Assembly: GCA_036345935.2 (NCBI GenBank)
Contig: JADWOT020001058.1
Coordinates: 36,155-100,154, forward strand
Reading direction: 5' to 3'
Origin: Taenia hydatigena
Taxonomy: Eukaryota; Platyhelminthes; Cestoda; Cyclophyllidea; Taeniidae
DNA length: 64,000 nt
Below are positions 1 to 12,237 of this stretch, piece after piece (position 1 is the stretch's first letter; each line of letters begins with the position of its first letter). The notes beneath the pieces are model-generated. The model saw nothing but the letters and a program-made list of their open reading frames with translations. It did not search any database and was not told where the DNA came from. The translations under genes were made by a program, and so were the position numbers.

Positions 1-3000
1 ACTTACGTTGTCCTAACCGCAACCAACGATTAGCTTGTGCTCTACCAACTTTACATGCTTTGCCTTGATTGCTGCACTCGAGTTTACGCGTTACGTATGC
101 GTGGCTTGTGAAATTCATCAGTTTGTGAGAGTTGGCGATGATGTCGAGTATGCAACACGAAATGATTCACTGCAAGCACCATACTTGTAACCATGCTTTT
201 GTGGCATAAACATGGTGGACAATATGACTTAACATTGGAGGACCTTTATTCACGTTCGCGACTTCAATTCCACCCTATCGACCAATCAATTTAATAAGGC
301 TAAATTGAAGAGTATTTAGATGCACACAAGTGCTGCTGAGGATCACCGCCTCCAGTTTTACGGGTGCGCATTTAACCCTCTATTAGTCTCCTGATCATTG
401 AATCTCACTGTGCGCCGTGAAAATGAGAAGTTACAATCGCGTTGGCTAATAAGGATAGGCGAATGTGACCATTTCTCTTATTTCTCGCTATTTTACTTTT
501 GCCGTGTGCCTTGCGCAGCCACATTGTCACTGCACTCAAAGACTAAGTATGCTTTCATCTGGCACACATAGCAATGTCGATGGTTGGAGACGTGGCTTTC
601 ATTAGTTGCAACGATTGCGGCTGTTGGATATAATTACGCGGCCGTCTCAGTCCTTCTCGATTCTATTCTTGCAACGCGTATAAGATGGCTGGCTTAAGAA
701 ATGAGCTCTCATATGTCAGACTGCATGGAATACGACTTCAGTGATTTGATGTTATTAATGCCATAGAACTTACTAATCATGAAGCATCAAATGTGCATTC
801 ACGTGTGTGAAAGTAAGTGTCGGAGTTGCAGAGATACTCTTGGACGGAACGTTATAGCAGGGTAGTTTCGTCACCATTTCCTTTTGTCTTTCACTTCCGA
901 ATGCTAGGAGATGCAAACTAGCAATCCTGCAGAAAGTGCTCTGTCTTAAGACAGCATTCGGCCACTGGCAATGGCTAAATTTGTGTGAGAAATTGGCGTG
1001 TGAGTCTGCTCCTTCCACCTCCCCCTCCTCGTCACAAGCAGCGCCCTTTGTTTGCGAAATCGGCTGAACTGAGATTCGTGATCAGTGATTATGACTTCAC
1101 CTCACATTCCGTTTGCAGGTGACTCGTGTATTAGATTTAGCCTGAACCTAATCGTGCTTGCGCAGATGCCTTTGGTATTCTAGGAAACAGGCAACTTTGT
1201 TGCCGTTGTTGCTGCCGTTACCGCTACACACGTGGTGCTCAGTCCAATCCAACTCAATTACAATAGCAATTTATACGCCATTAGTTGAAAGTTGTAACAT
1301 TCCTATGCAGTCAATGGGGCAAATCACGCAATCATTCTTCGAATACTCGCATTCATGAAAATGCTGTCCTCGGCAACGATACTGATGTGGCTTAAAGAAG
1401 GCTAGGCCACTGGTGATCGCGATTGCAAACTGAATAGGAATCGGATTCGTAGAAGCGCACTTAGCCGCTTTGGATTTTCGGAAGTGCACTGCATTGAAGT
1501 GGTTCGAAAAACATGGAGAGAACGCTGCCTAACAAATCGGAATTTAGAAGGGAAGACGCACACACAGCAAATTCACCGACATAAAGTAGCGGAAAGATAA
1601 GTTGCTATAAGAGCCTTTTGCCAAACACTAGGCATATCCGGTGCCTGTGGAATGCACATTTGCAGAAAATTTGGCTCATTGCAATGATACTTGAGTGGGA
1701 TGATCGGTGTGCTAAGATCAAAAAGGGGAACAATGCACGGACCTGCTAGAAGGAGACGTTGCTGTTTAATTTCATCATGTTCAAGGCCAACAAAGTCCGT
1801 GCATTTGTGATTTGATTAGGTAACAATCCTAATCTTTCCTTTGATGTGGCTTCATCCTGACTGATAGAATTGTAGTAAATGCGCAAAGCTGGAGCATACC
1901 CGCCCATATGCATGATCCGGCTTAAAAAAAATGACACAAACTATACGCCACGACCCATGCTTTACCCTACTACCTATGCGCAACATTTGGAGGTCCTGGT
2001 CTCCATGAGGTGGAAGAAGTGGCTTTAATCAAACGGCACTAGCAATTAGCGCGATTTGGCTAAACGTGTGGTTTTGCTAATAGTCCGACAAAATGAAAAT
2101 GGCAATGATGTTAGGACGGCCGTCTCATCTATTTTGCACATCCATTTATTTGCAATATGGCAAAAACACAAGTCGATTCTGATGATGTTGAAGGCATCTT
2201 GGGCCTGATAATGGTGTTTTGCCAACGGAAGGGCACGCACGACTAAATATGGCTAAAGCTTGCCTGGTACGTAGTGTGGCAGCATTAAAGCCTGTTTGAA
2301 TGCGCCGCAAAAGTACTGCCTAAAGAAGCACTTAAGTTTAAGTTGGCGGCAACATTCAAAGCCTAACGAACATGCAGATTCATTTATTTACATACTGATT
2401 CTTGAATGCAGGCGACGTTAGCTTTTGGCTAACATGTTTTGTGTCATCGAATATTGGTAGATGGATGACCACGCATATCCCTACGATACTTTTTAATTTT
2501 TTTGCACTAAGTTCCATGGAGAAGGCTCTTGCAGAACTCAGTTACGCAGTAACGCAGAGGTGTGCCTCTAAACAATTGGCGAAACACTCGGGAAATTGCA
2601 TCTCACTGAGCCCTTTGAAAATGCGCTAAAGGTCGACTATTAATCACTACAAATCTATCGTCAACCCATCACCATGATTATGCTTGCCTTCTGTGGCGTC
2701 CTTTGGTAGGAGGGCATACTCGTACACGCGAGTCCCACCACTGTGCTAAATCACATCTATCCGACATTAAAAACTAATGGCCTGACTTCCTGGTGTGGCA
2801 CTTGTTAGGAACGAGGACACACGGACACACAACCCGGGTCAGCAGCACGTTATAGCTTACTTTACAGCAAATACTTAAACAGTTTCTGGCACCACGCTTA
2901 GGACTTAATGTGAATTAAGTGTGCAGCCTTGAGGAGAATATCATGAATAGGGTGCGTGAAATGCGTGAACGATAGAGTAGAGCCCTAGTTTCTAATGTGG

Positions 3001-3050
3001 AATGAGATTTGGTCGCAGAGGAAAAAATAACTGCATTAATATTGAGGATT
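1..3050. other. no supported gene; sequence unique in window
   Basis: I see only short open frames here that look like chance, and no partner elsewhere in the window. A CCTCCCCCTCCTC-like pyrimidine run lies near 1015-1030. No RNA gene, terminal repeat or microsatellite of note was found. Confidence 0.5.
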
Positions 3051-3119
3051 AACTCTATCTGAATGGCGGTGGAAAATTCGGCCGACATACAGCATTCTAT
3101 CTTGGTGTGGGAAAACGTA

Positions 3120-3305
3120 CGCATACACCAGTCGTTGGCATGTTGTTGCAAGGGAATGCGAGGCACCATCCAGCCTGTCTCCGACTGCGTCTGTCTACGC
3201 GTCAGTGACAGTCGTACTGGCTTTGAGCCACCCGAATCAAGTGTTTGCGACACCGTTAGCAGACTGCTTGCTACACGGCGATCACTGCGACCGAATCAAT
3301 AGTCC
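3120..3305 (+). repeat. repeat K, copy 1 (inverted partner at 39480-39665)
   Basis: About 185 bp, GC-richer than its flanks, matches the reverse complement of 39480-39665 at roughly 75%. Shared landmarks are GGCATGTTGTTGC, a block with CGACTGCGTCTGTCTACGCG, and AGCCACCC.AATCAAGTG near the right end. On the minus strand both copies read an open frame with RRQTQSE.GW and QQHA, but substitutions look neutral, so coding is not shown. It may be a short dispersed element; I could not find terminal repeats. Confidence 0.7.
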
Positions 3306-4167
3306 TTCACCACCAATGAAATTAATGCTGCTTGGATGGCATCTAGCATCTTATCGTTAATGAGGCATTTTCTTTATTGAGAAACGCATACCGATGGGCT
3401 AATTTTGGTGCTGAGTAGTAAATATTGCAAGACCAAGTAAAGCGGTGCTATAACTCAACAGCCCGTTACCGTAGAACAATAGAGCGGAGGAGAGCTTCAC
3501 GCGCAGCAATCGCAGCTCTTTAGAGATGATTCCACTAGATTTTTAATGTTCTTAATGCAAACTAAGGCAAGAGAAAGGTTTGGATGAGCCTTTTCAGGCA
3601 TGTCATGCACATTTAACCAGCCTCACTATTTGTCAATTTGCGGCGAATGCGTAGCCACCATCACCAACCACTGGGCTATCATTACTTGTGACCTCTTTCC
3701 GTACTAGTCAAGTGGGAACCGAGTCGACACTTTGTGAGACCAGCTGTGCTTGCTCGATTAATACGATGCATAGAAAATCGCATCTTCAGCCCTTGTTATC
3801 AATAAAAATGGTCCAAGGAAATCAATGCCACTTAGCATTTATAGCATGGCAGTGAAACAGGGGTAGTGTGCGAGATCACGCATGTCGTATAACTTGTTAA
3901 ATGATGGGAATTCCTCCCTTAAACTTCGTATCAGCAATCTTAGGGCTGGCGATGCATTGGAGACCTGATTCCCCATTACATCTTTCCTCAGTAAAATTAC
4001 TATTGCAAATAGCGTTTCCAAAACCCCTAACCATATTTACGGCGCTTACTGTTAGTGACATGAAGGGTATGGCCTTGATCTTAGAATATTAAAATTGACT
4101 CACTTCTCCTCTGTCGCGCCAAGACTTACGTAACATCGTTAACTTGACTCTGGCTGTATGTCTAGCC
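3306..4167. other. no supported gene
   Basis: No partner in the window. The only frame of note is 3839-4021 on the minus strand (60 codons, helical-looking, with LRLLIRSLREEFPSF), which overlaps a similar-length plus-strand frame and cannot be told from chance. Confidence 0.4.
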
Positions 4168-4690
4168 GCCGTTCAAGTAGCCAATTTCATCTACCAATGC
4201 CTGTAGGCATCCAATCCTTGTGCCTTTAATGGTTTACAGCACTACGACTCTATTTTAGCATAAGCGCCAATTATAATGTCACCACATTGTAAGGTGTGCA
4301 AATATTGGATGCACATTATCATGACTGTTGGAGGTGTTCTGCACATTAGATCATTTACCAGCATATCTTGGGCACAATCCGTCATAGCATGGCTCAATTT
4401 TGCCACACAACCGTGCATGAAAGCAGCTTACTCAGCTTGATCCCTCGATATCCACCTACTGGTTGCTAAATCTGTTTCCAAAATTGATGCACACAATTAA
4501 GGCATTCAGTAGCCTCTAAAATTTCGCACTTACTATTATCTTGTGCTAAATGATATTTGAACTTGCAGATTTCTAGAAGTTGGACACTTTTATAGGATGA
4601 GCTTGTTGCATACAGCACATTTTGGAAGGTGACATAATTCACATTCTTGGCATGATTGAATGATACCCATGAGCATGTTATAACTGCAGC
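4168..4690 (+). repeat. repeat A, copy 1 (direct partner at 8104-8595)
   Basis: Alignable with 8104-8595 over its whole length at roughly 75-85%. Anchors are GTTCAAGTAGCCAAT at the left, TAAGCGCCAATTATAATG in the middle and AAGGTGACATAATTC at the right. Copy 1 has an extra piece near 4413-4475 that copy 2 lacks. The right edge abuts a different duplicated piece (4689-4920), so this is a junction of two families. Confidence 0.85.
4590..4680 (-). pseudogene. Cys-rich C-terminal coding remnant, paralogue of 8494-8895
   Basis: Read on the minus strand, this piece gives SCQECELCHLPKCAVCNK and then a stop three residues later, at the same place as the copy at 8494. The Cys spacing CxxC-x4-CxxC is kept. 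The upstream part of the frame is lost because the duplication ends at about 4690. I take it as a gene fragment whose better copy is at 8.5-8.9 kb. The protein family is unproven; see that entry. Confidence 0.35.
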
Positions 4691-4920
4691 AAACCAAGTA
4701 TTACACTTCTATGGAAGCAGCCGTACTCTATTGAACAGCAGGAAGTGCGAGTTATGAAATTTAGCAGTTTGGTAGCTTTCATGCATGGATTCATGCTACC
4801 ATCCCTCCTTGGACTAGGAAGGCTATGCTAAAATAATTACATGAATGCTAGCAGTTGACGTGTGGAAGTCAAGCGACACGTTGGATAAAAGGGGACCTAA
4901 TTTGTTATAAGAGTCTGGTT
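4689..4920 (+). repeat. 230-bp repeat, inverted partner at 23488-23715
   Basis: Matches the reverse complement of 23488-23715. Anchors are ACACTTCTATGGAAGC, GGAAGGCTATGC (AAGAAGGCTATGC in the partner) and ACATGAATGCTAGCAGTTGA. Identity is roughly 75-80%. It continues directly from repeat A, yet its partner is 15 kb from any A copy, which shows the composite nature of this stretch. Confidence 0.8.
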
Positions 4921-5059
4921 AAGGCATGTCCAGAGAAGGTGGAGAATATTGGCGACTTTAGTGCATTTCATCTCAGGATATTCTATCCGGGTCTTATACA
5001 CAGGTTGATTTATAACAGATTAAACGTTGGATCCACTTTAAGGAGATAAGATTATGCAA

Positions 5060-5420
5060 ATGCATTAGCACCAACGCATTGTGCGTTTATTTTGGCGCCT
5101 GCTTCGATACACGCAAATTGAATGCGACTTACCACTGAGGGGAAAATCTGCTACTAGGCTATAAGGAGTTAAAGCTAAGGAAAGGAGGAGGGGCATTAGG
5201 ATAAGGAAAGACAGGAAGAAAGAAGGCGACACAATGAATAGGGGTGAAACAAAGGGAAAGATGGAAGGAGGAAAGGAGGAAAGAGCCTCTGCTAATGTCG
5301 ATGTAAAAGCCAGGTCTCATCTCGCTCTGGTCATTGCTCGATCTATCACTGCAAAATATTCTTGATCAAAAAGCGGAACTTATGAGTCCAAGTCTAGCTT
5401 CTCCGCTTAACGGCGTGGGC
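5060..5420 (+). repeat. fragment of repeat E carrying the N-terminal part of the RING-like gene
   Basis: Fourth copy of a module also found at 47870-48230, 62300-62660 and, inverted and shortened, at 37740-37920. Anchors are GCACCAACGCATTGTG at the left, a purine-rich stretch (5165-5285, GGAAGGAGGAAAGGAGGAAA-like), and GAGTCCAAGTCTAGCT at the right. The frame across the right part reads SPSLASPLN, matching SPSLATLLN in the 62.6-kb copy, but an in-frame TAA lies upstream. After 5420 the copy diverges from all others. Confidence 0.75.
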
Positions 5421-8103
5421 TCCAGTTCTTTACTACTCCGACGAATAATTTTGATGACGACATTAGATGTGGGATACTTGTTGCGCTTTATAATCAAGAT
5501 TAGGACGGGAATACACTTTACAGCCATTAGTCTTGGCATCATTTATGACATAAGCTAAATTCATTGCAAAGAGACATGGTTTAGACTCGCCTATTCATTA
5601 TAAAAGTGTATTTCTAGAGCTTAATCTGCAATCTCGAAATCTCGTTCAGCAGCTTTCTTCTTCCATTAAAGCGAAGATAAAATGTCTTAGTTAGCAAGCC
5701 AAAACTACTTAGCTTTAAGTGCCCTAATCATTAAAACAGGAGGATGGGAATTGACATCACCCAAAGCAAAAACAGACTTCTGACCAATTTACTAACAATT
5801 CACTTTATTTAACTCACTGAAAGTCCTAAAAATGCCACAATTGACCCACTTAAGATGAGAATAAACCAAAAGGAAAGACTTCTGGCTGATAAGAATTTAA
5901 AAAAGTTGTGGGAAAGCAAAAAACTCCGTATTTCTAAGACCCTTTTAAATTTTTCTGTCAACGAAAAGTGTTTTTTTTTAGCTACTTCTGTCTGCAGATA
6001 TGGCACCAAAAAATATTCACCAAAAATCGCTCACAGAGAAAACCTTCGCAATGCGTTGTCAATCATATAGCTACCACTGATGAGATGATTTGTTCGGACA
6101 GACAAAATCAGTGCTCTACGTTTGGAACGTAAGAAGAGAAAGAAAAGGTGTGCGATCTTCGCTTCTCACCAGTGAAATGCTGTTCGTACAATAGATTATT
6201 TGCCCAAATGTCCTGATTTTAAAACACCAGGATGCAAGCTCTGATGGTTGGGCAATACTTTTGTAAACTGTTTGGAATTAGTTACTTTACTCTTCACTTC
6301 CACGAATGACGAGTAGCACGACGATGCAAAGTTTTATGCTCTGCTTTACAGCGTTTTGGTATTAGAGGAAGATCCTCCTCTGGTCTTGAACATCGCGGTA
6401 AGGATATAATCTTTGCACAACATTAAATTCCAATGCCAAGAATAAGATTTCGAAATTGCAATTTAAAGAATCTGGAATCGATTTTTGTGACTTGGCCTCG
6501 GTGTTGCACAACTGGAGGTGCACTAGTCACTCATTCGCATCGATCCGCAAGAAGAATAACTAGGAGGTACAAATCCTGCACAATGTTGCCTAGATCATTC
6601 GCAGAAGTTCACTTTTTTCAATAATGTTAGCAATCCATATGCTGACATCAAATAATTACCCAGAGTGTTGGTATTGTAATTGGCATTGACACTGCGTATG
6701 GGCAATGATGATGCACGACAGTGCGCTAGCCAACTGAGAGGGGTTGATTGGTCCCTGTCAAGGTAGTCGTGCCCCTTATGCTGTAGTTTCAACAATCTTC
6801 CTTCTTCTAAGCTTTATCAAATCTTACACCCGATTCAAAACGCCTTTCCTTCTTGGGCCTTATTTTGCCTTATGCGTCAACACGCAAGCAGTGATGATGC
6901 ATTGCCGTATCACAGCGCAGTCGATAGAGGGTGAAGTTGATTGTCTTCACAGAGGTCTAAGTGACTATTTGCTTGGACCTTATTTTGCTTTTAAGGACCA
7001 TTCTTCTGTAAAAACTTAACCACGTTTCTTCGGCCATGCAATGCCAAAAGGCTATATCTCGTGAGATTTGGCATTGCGCCCTAATTCCCCACTTCTTCGG
7101 TAAATATTTGTCCGGATTGCTTATCGCCTTGCAGTTGAGAAGCGGAAGAAGCTGGAATTAGCCGTAATAACAGAGATGCTTCGTCAAATTAATCAAATGT
7201 ATGTTGAATCGTGTTTCACCACTTTGCTTGTTTAAAAGTGGGATAAATTGTGCCTGTTGATGAGGACTCAATCGTCACGCCCGAGGTGATTGCTGAGATT
7301 CGAAAAACCTATTAAATCCTTAGGATAGCAAGGCTTTGATTTGCTCAGATGAATGCGGCAGCATTGAAGTCCATGCAGTGCGTCAATCCATCCTATCCAC
7401 TTCACTCCTGGGGCATCTGACCTCGCCATGACAACCATTGGTGTTAGTCGAGTTCAACCCGATTGCTGTCAGATCTGAGTGACATCCGTTCGAGTAAAAT
7501 GTGCTCAAAAGGCAAGAGGAATCACGTTTACATGGTGGCTGAGTCAAAATTGTCAATCACTATGGATAGCATAAATCTCACTCCCCATTAAGTTTTGCTG
7601 TTTCCTCGATGACTTCAATTCGTCTTTCAATTAGTCTTTCAGGCCTGATACTCAGAAACAGGTGGCCTTTAGGTTGATGGCCAGTCAGGAGCGCTTTAAA
7701 GCAGTGGTTTGCGATTTTACATAAGTTCATTTAAGAAGGTTAGTGTTGTGTGCATGATGCAGCAGATTTGTGCAAATTTTCACTAAGTGCCTAAATCAAA
7801 GAAGACTTTCCTTTTTAAAATCAGTGGTCAATGCTTGGTGATATTTTAATCCAAAATTTCAGCATTCCTTCGAGTAAGGCCACTTGGCGCAGCACTTTTT
7901 AGCAAGGCATAATAAAGAGCACTTCCCGAATTAAGGAGAAATTGACATTTTTGCAGGCAGAGCAGAATACACACGAGCTGCGTTTATGTGCTCTTCACAG
8001 GGAACAATTTTGGCTGGGTTGTGGTGGTGCAGTGTAATCCTTCGAAGCCAGCATAACTGAACTTCTCACTACACGGACTCCCCAGTCCTCAAGGTCTGCA
8101 ATT
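5421..8103. other. no supported gene
   Basis: Only short frames. Two similar lines, around 6855 (CTTGGGCCTTATTTTGCCTTA) and 6972 (CTTGGACCTTATTTTGCTTT), are about 118 bp apart and may be a short tandem echo. A weak resemblance of 6850-6925 to 29300-29370 was noted but not counted as a repeat. Confidence 0.4.
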
Positions 8104-8595
8104 TCGTTCAAGTAGCCAATATCCTCCACCAACGCTTGTAGGTATCCAATTCTTATGCCTTAAAGACGGTTCGGGCACTACGACTTCATTTTATCATGAG
8201 TGCTTGATAGATGTAAGCGCCAATTATAATGCCATCGCATTGTATGGTATGCAAGTGTTCAATGCACATCATCATGAATGTTGCAGGTATTCTGCACATT
8301 AAATCATTCATCTGCATTACTTGGGCACAATCCGTCATAGCATGGCTCAAATTTGCCACACAACCACGATAAATCTGTTTCCAAGCTTAATGCACACTAT
8401 TAAAATATTTGGTAGCCTATAAAATTTGGCACTCATTATTATCTTTTGTTAAAATGCCATTATATCCTGTAGGTTTCTAGAAGCTAAACACTTTTATGGT
8501 TCAAATTTGTTGCATATAACGCATTTTAAAAGGTGACATAATTCGCATTTTTGGCATGATCGAAGGAGACCTATGAGCACGTCACAATTGCAGCA
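8104..8595 (+). repeat. repeat A, copy 2 (direct partner at 4168-4690)
   Basis: See copy 1. On the minus strand both copies have an aligned open frame of about 50 codons (AMTDCAQ, then NDLMCR, then MCI, ending IIIGAY). Changes fall roughly 2.5 to 1 on amino-acid-changing sites, which is what neutral drift gives, so the frame is not evidence of a living gene. Confidence 0.85.
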
Positions 8596-8895
8596 TTTTT
8601 GTGAATTCAACGCTTTAATGTCAACTCGCAGCAAAGTCAGAGGATTTAGGACCAAAGCTTTCCATTCCATGCTAAAATCCGCATCGTTCAGGAGTCGCAG
8701 AAGTAGTTTAATGGCCTTAAAGTATGCTTGACGAAGAAAATTATGCCAGGCTTTAAATCGTTGTAATGTTTCGAGATGAATAAACACTTTTGGAACATGG
8801 ATGTGCGGGAAGCATTCTGTCCAACCTCGGACTCGTCGATCCACAGTAAGTCGCACATAAGTGACACAACAAATCCTGCGATGGTAGTGCCCTAT
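8494..8895 (-). CDS. candidate C-terminal exon, Cys-rich; hypothetical protein
   Basis: An open frame of 133 codons plus stop on the minus strand, open at its left with no convincing ATG, so it is read as a 3' exon rather than a whole gene. The N-terminal two thirds look helical (HVPKVFIHLETLQRF, then FKAIKLLLRLLND). The end is Cys-rich: CCNC, then SCQKCELCHLLKCVICNK, three more residues and the stop. The stop codon and the CxxC-x4-CxxC pattern recur in the diverged copy at 4590-4680. The layout (helices, then CELC..CxxC) faintly recalls the zinc-binding Rubicon-homology domain of DEF8/PLEKHM/Rubicon proteins, but the loop between the Cys pairs is shorter and what should follow is missing. 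A chance frame or decayed exon is quite possible. Confidence 0.3.
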   Translation of the reverse strand: MGHYHRRICCVTYVRLTVDRRVRGWTECFPHIHVPKVFIHLETLQRFKAWHNFLRQAYFKAIKLLLRLLNDADFSMEWKALVLNPLTLLRVDIKALNSQKCCNCDVLIGLLRSCQKCELCHLLKCVICNKFEP

Positions 8896-11800
8896 TCATC
8901 AGTGCCATATCCCGTGACCTCCCGAAGCTGACAGTAACCGTAACACTTATGCTCTTCGAATGCGCTTTGTAGGCGAGAGGAGGAAAACAATTTTGGCCTG
9001 GTCGCTGACACACGTGGTAGGTCTCATGAGCCTGAGTCTACTCAGTCGTTAATACTTTGGTACTGTCACTGCATATCTGTCCTGTGCTGCAATAAATTTG
9101 GCTAGAAATATCCAAACCTTCTCATGGCAGGGATGGAAGGGAAGAAAGGAAAAGGAAAGAACCTTCTGCAGCAACATCATCTGTTATTTTATTCGTGCAA
9201 TTGTGTGCCATCAAAAATAGAGTCGTGAGTTATTCCAGTTGACATGAATTGTAAATTTTAGGAGGCGACTTGAGATTAGTAAAAAATCCGTCCTCCAATC
9301 ACTATTTCGCCTTAATTGCATTGCCTAGAATTTTTTGCATCGGTTATGCAATTTGCCAGATTAATTGGCATGGTCCACAAAAACACAAAGCAGTGCACAT
9401 GATTAGCGATTCACAATAAACGGAAATTATTCACTAGACTGGAAATGCACTTGCCAAGTCAAATAAACTGAGTGCTACATGGACAATTTGGTTCAATTAG
9501 GAGGTTACTGGAAATAGTTAATAGCCTAATCCATTTCTTTTAATTCTAAATGGATTTGATTTTTAACTACTAACAGCATTTAAAGGGCCGGTTTTGGCCT
9601 TACTTTGGAGGTTCTCATGTTTTCCACTATTAACCAAATCCGCCTTTCTTTTCGCCTTTCCTCTGACTTATTTTCGTCTTTTATTGGAAATCTTTTTATC
9701 TTTGAGGCAAAAAGTGCACTTTCCAGTGTTCCCGAAGTTGAGGCGATGGATATCCAGACTTCATTCTTGAAGCCGATGGCAAAATAATATGGTTTTCCTA
9801 ATCAGACACCAATAACTTGGATGAATTACAGAGTTTGCTCGCTGTGCTTCGGTGCTTGGACCATCCAGTGCCATCCAGTGTAATCAGGAAATGGAGGTGG
9901 CAGGATACTTGACTCCAATGTCGGCAAATTATGCACAGCCGTAACGCTGTGACCTGAGCCGGCCTCAGCTCTGGGTCACAAGGTGGAAACGCTATCTCCC
10001 ATTTATAGTGCACGAATTGCGATCTTTGATGTGAAAATCACCAATAATACCGACTTGCGATGTTGTGGAACGGTCAAAGAGAGCGCATCTGTTGGAAGGT
10101 TGTCAAACCCCAAAACAACAATGCGACTGCTGTCTACTTTCAGGCTAATGAGCATTCCATTCTTAAGCCTCATATATCAGCGGAATTTAGCGCATTAAAA
10201 TGTGTACAAATATATTTCACTCTAAGATCATACAAAGGGGGCATGCTAAAAAAACACAACATAGTACTGGCATCCCTCATACTGCTCAATGTAGGCAATC
10301 CGAAAGGTGGAAAATCGGGCCCAATTGAGGAGGGTATGGAGGTCGTTCAGTGGTAAATTCTCAATGCGAATAGCAGGGTATTGCTGCGAAACATAACCGC
10401 TACATCCGTGGAGGAGAGCACGGACTTCATTCAGGTCGGCCTGATCCCATGTTTCGCTTTCGAATTCTAGATGCGTTTGACTGGCCATCGTGTGATCGCG
10501 TCGCAGGTGAATGCGAATTCCGCGCGATTCTCTTGAGTTCACTAAAAGAAGTAACAACAGCTCACATGCACAGAACACCGCTCAGTCTATTTGGCATCGA
10601 TGAACTCGTAGACCCAAAACAATTGCTTCAAGATTTGGCTGAATTGCTAAATACGAATTATTTCAGACGAAGAATCTCTTAGAACTAATTTTATGTCCTA
10701 TTTGAATTTTGCGGAATAATTGAACTATGAACGGAAATCGGAACTGCCAATAAACTCCATTGCTCGGAAGTGCTTTTAGTATTTGTAGAACACCGACCCG
10801 CTTTTGTGGCACAAAGCTTTGCCTGCAACGAAAAGGCTGAAAATAAACCTTCCTCACCCAACTACGCATCATGGCGAGCGCTTGAATCTGCGCGCGCAGT
10901 CCCTCGGGCGGTAGTGTCAATCTTAGAGTTAGTGCAGGTGGGCGTAGTGTATATAGTGGCTTAAAAATTGACGCATTTACAACTTCAGAAATATTTGATC
11001 AAAATACAATGCCTCATTTTAAATGCGACGAGTCTGAGTTACCCAAATATGATTGCAATACTTATGTTCCTTAATTGTGTTAGCGGGCAAGAGGCGCGAG
11101 GACACTTTCTATTTGGTCGCGGATCAACGGAGTTGCTCTCCAGTGCCCGAGACACCCTTGTTCTACCTTATAATAATATAAGTACCTAGAGACAACCAAC
11201 TTTTGTCCTTTAGTAAGGGTAGAAGAAGGAAAGAGGAGAAAAGAAAAGAACGATCTACAATGGTATGCATAGTCTCAATGGCGTACGTGCTAACCTAAAT
11301 TAAACGTGTAAATTGGATGCGTCACTATATGTACCTCATAATTCACCAAAGTCGAAATATCTGCTTTCATCTAAATATAGTGGATTGCACTTTCTCCAAA
11401 AAAATTTTCTGCTTTGGATTTGGAGTCAAATTTCTGAGTGGAAAATACCGTTGATTGCTAGCGCTGAATTTGACCGACTTCGCATGAGCACGTCCACAGC
11501 CCAACAGTCAGTCGAGGTGTCTGAACCAGATCCAAATTTGATTAAGACAGCATGTAATTAATAAGACGAACCTGCTTAAAATCCACAATCTCAAAGCTAA
11601 AGCTCTTGACTTGTTATAAAATAGTCTCGATCAGACTAATATCGCAGCACATAGCGTTCTCACCTCGCCTGACTTTGTCGTAGTCTCTACCACGCACTGC
11701 TCGTACTGGAACCAGTCTCGTCGGGAGATATGGTAGGTGAATCAACTGCTGCGCAAGCGTAACTTCAGCACACTCATCTTATTAACTTGGTTTGAAATGC

Positions 11801-12237
11801 TAAACACGTACTTGAACCTGCATTCCAACGACTGACCACGTACCTCATGTCTGATGCACGTTCATAACTGTGCTTCAGTAGAAGCTTTCTTGAAACTTTG
11901 CATGTGGATGCTCCCTCCCCATGCTTCCTCATCGCTTTCAATAACAGGTGGATAAGTGCAGCTGATATCAGCGTGCGAATCCACAGACGAGCAGAACAAG
12001 TAACAGTGGTCATTAGGCTTGAGGAGGCGCTCTTAATCTTGCAGGTATCTTGTATAATGTAACCATTTGAATGCCGCAAATTCGGCAAAGTGGAACCGTT
12101 TTTAGCTGTCTGTCCAATTTAACTGCCTCTATCCAAGGTGGTAGATGCGCCGGTGAGGTTTCCCAACATGAGACACTCAGCCAGCACCGAAAGTGATTTG
12201 AGGTAGCCCTCAAAGTTGGCCCAATTCGGCACGGTGT
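8896..12237. other. no supported gene; opposing open frames at 10.25-10.68 kb
   Basis: Unique in this window. Two overlapping frames at 10246-10578 (minus, 110 codons, with TWDQADLNEVRALLHG) and 10449-10682 (plus, 77 codons, with LFGIDELVDPKQLLQDLAEL) both look protein-like, so at most one is real and I cannot choose. A purine-rich run lies at 9122-9165. No other structure was seen. Confidence 0.35.

Noticed and set aside
6800..6930. Possible repeat with 29290-29370
   Set aside because: Only scattered short matches (GCATTGCC, TCACAGC) that could be chance in this composition.
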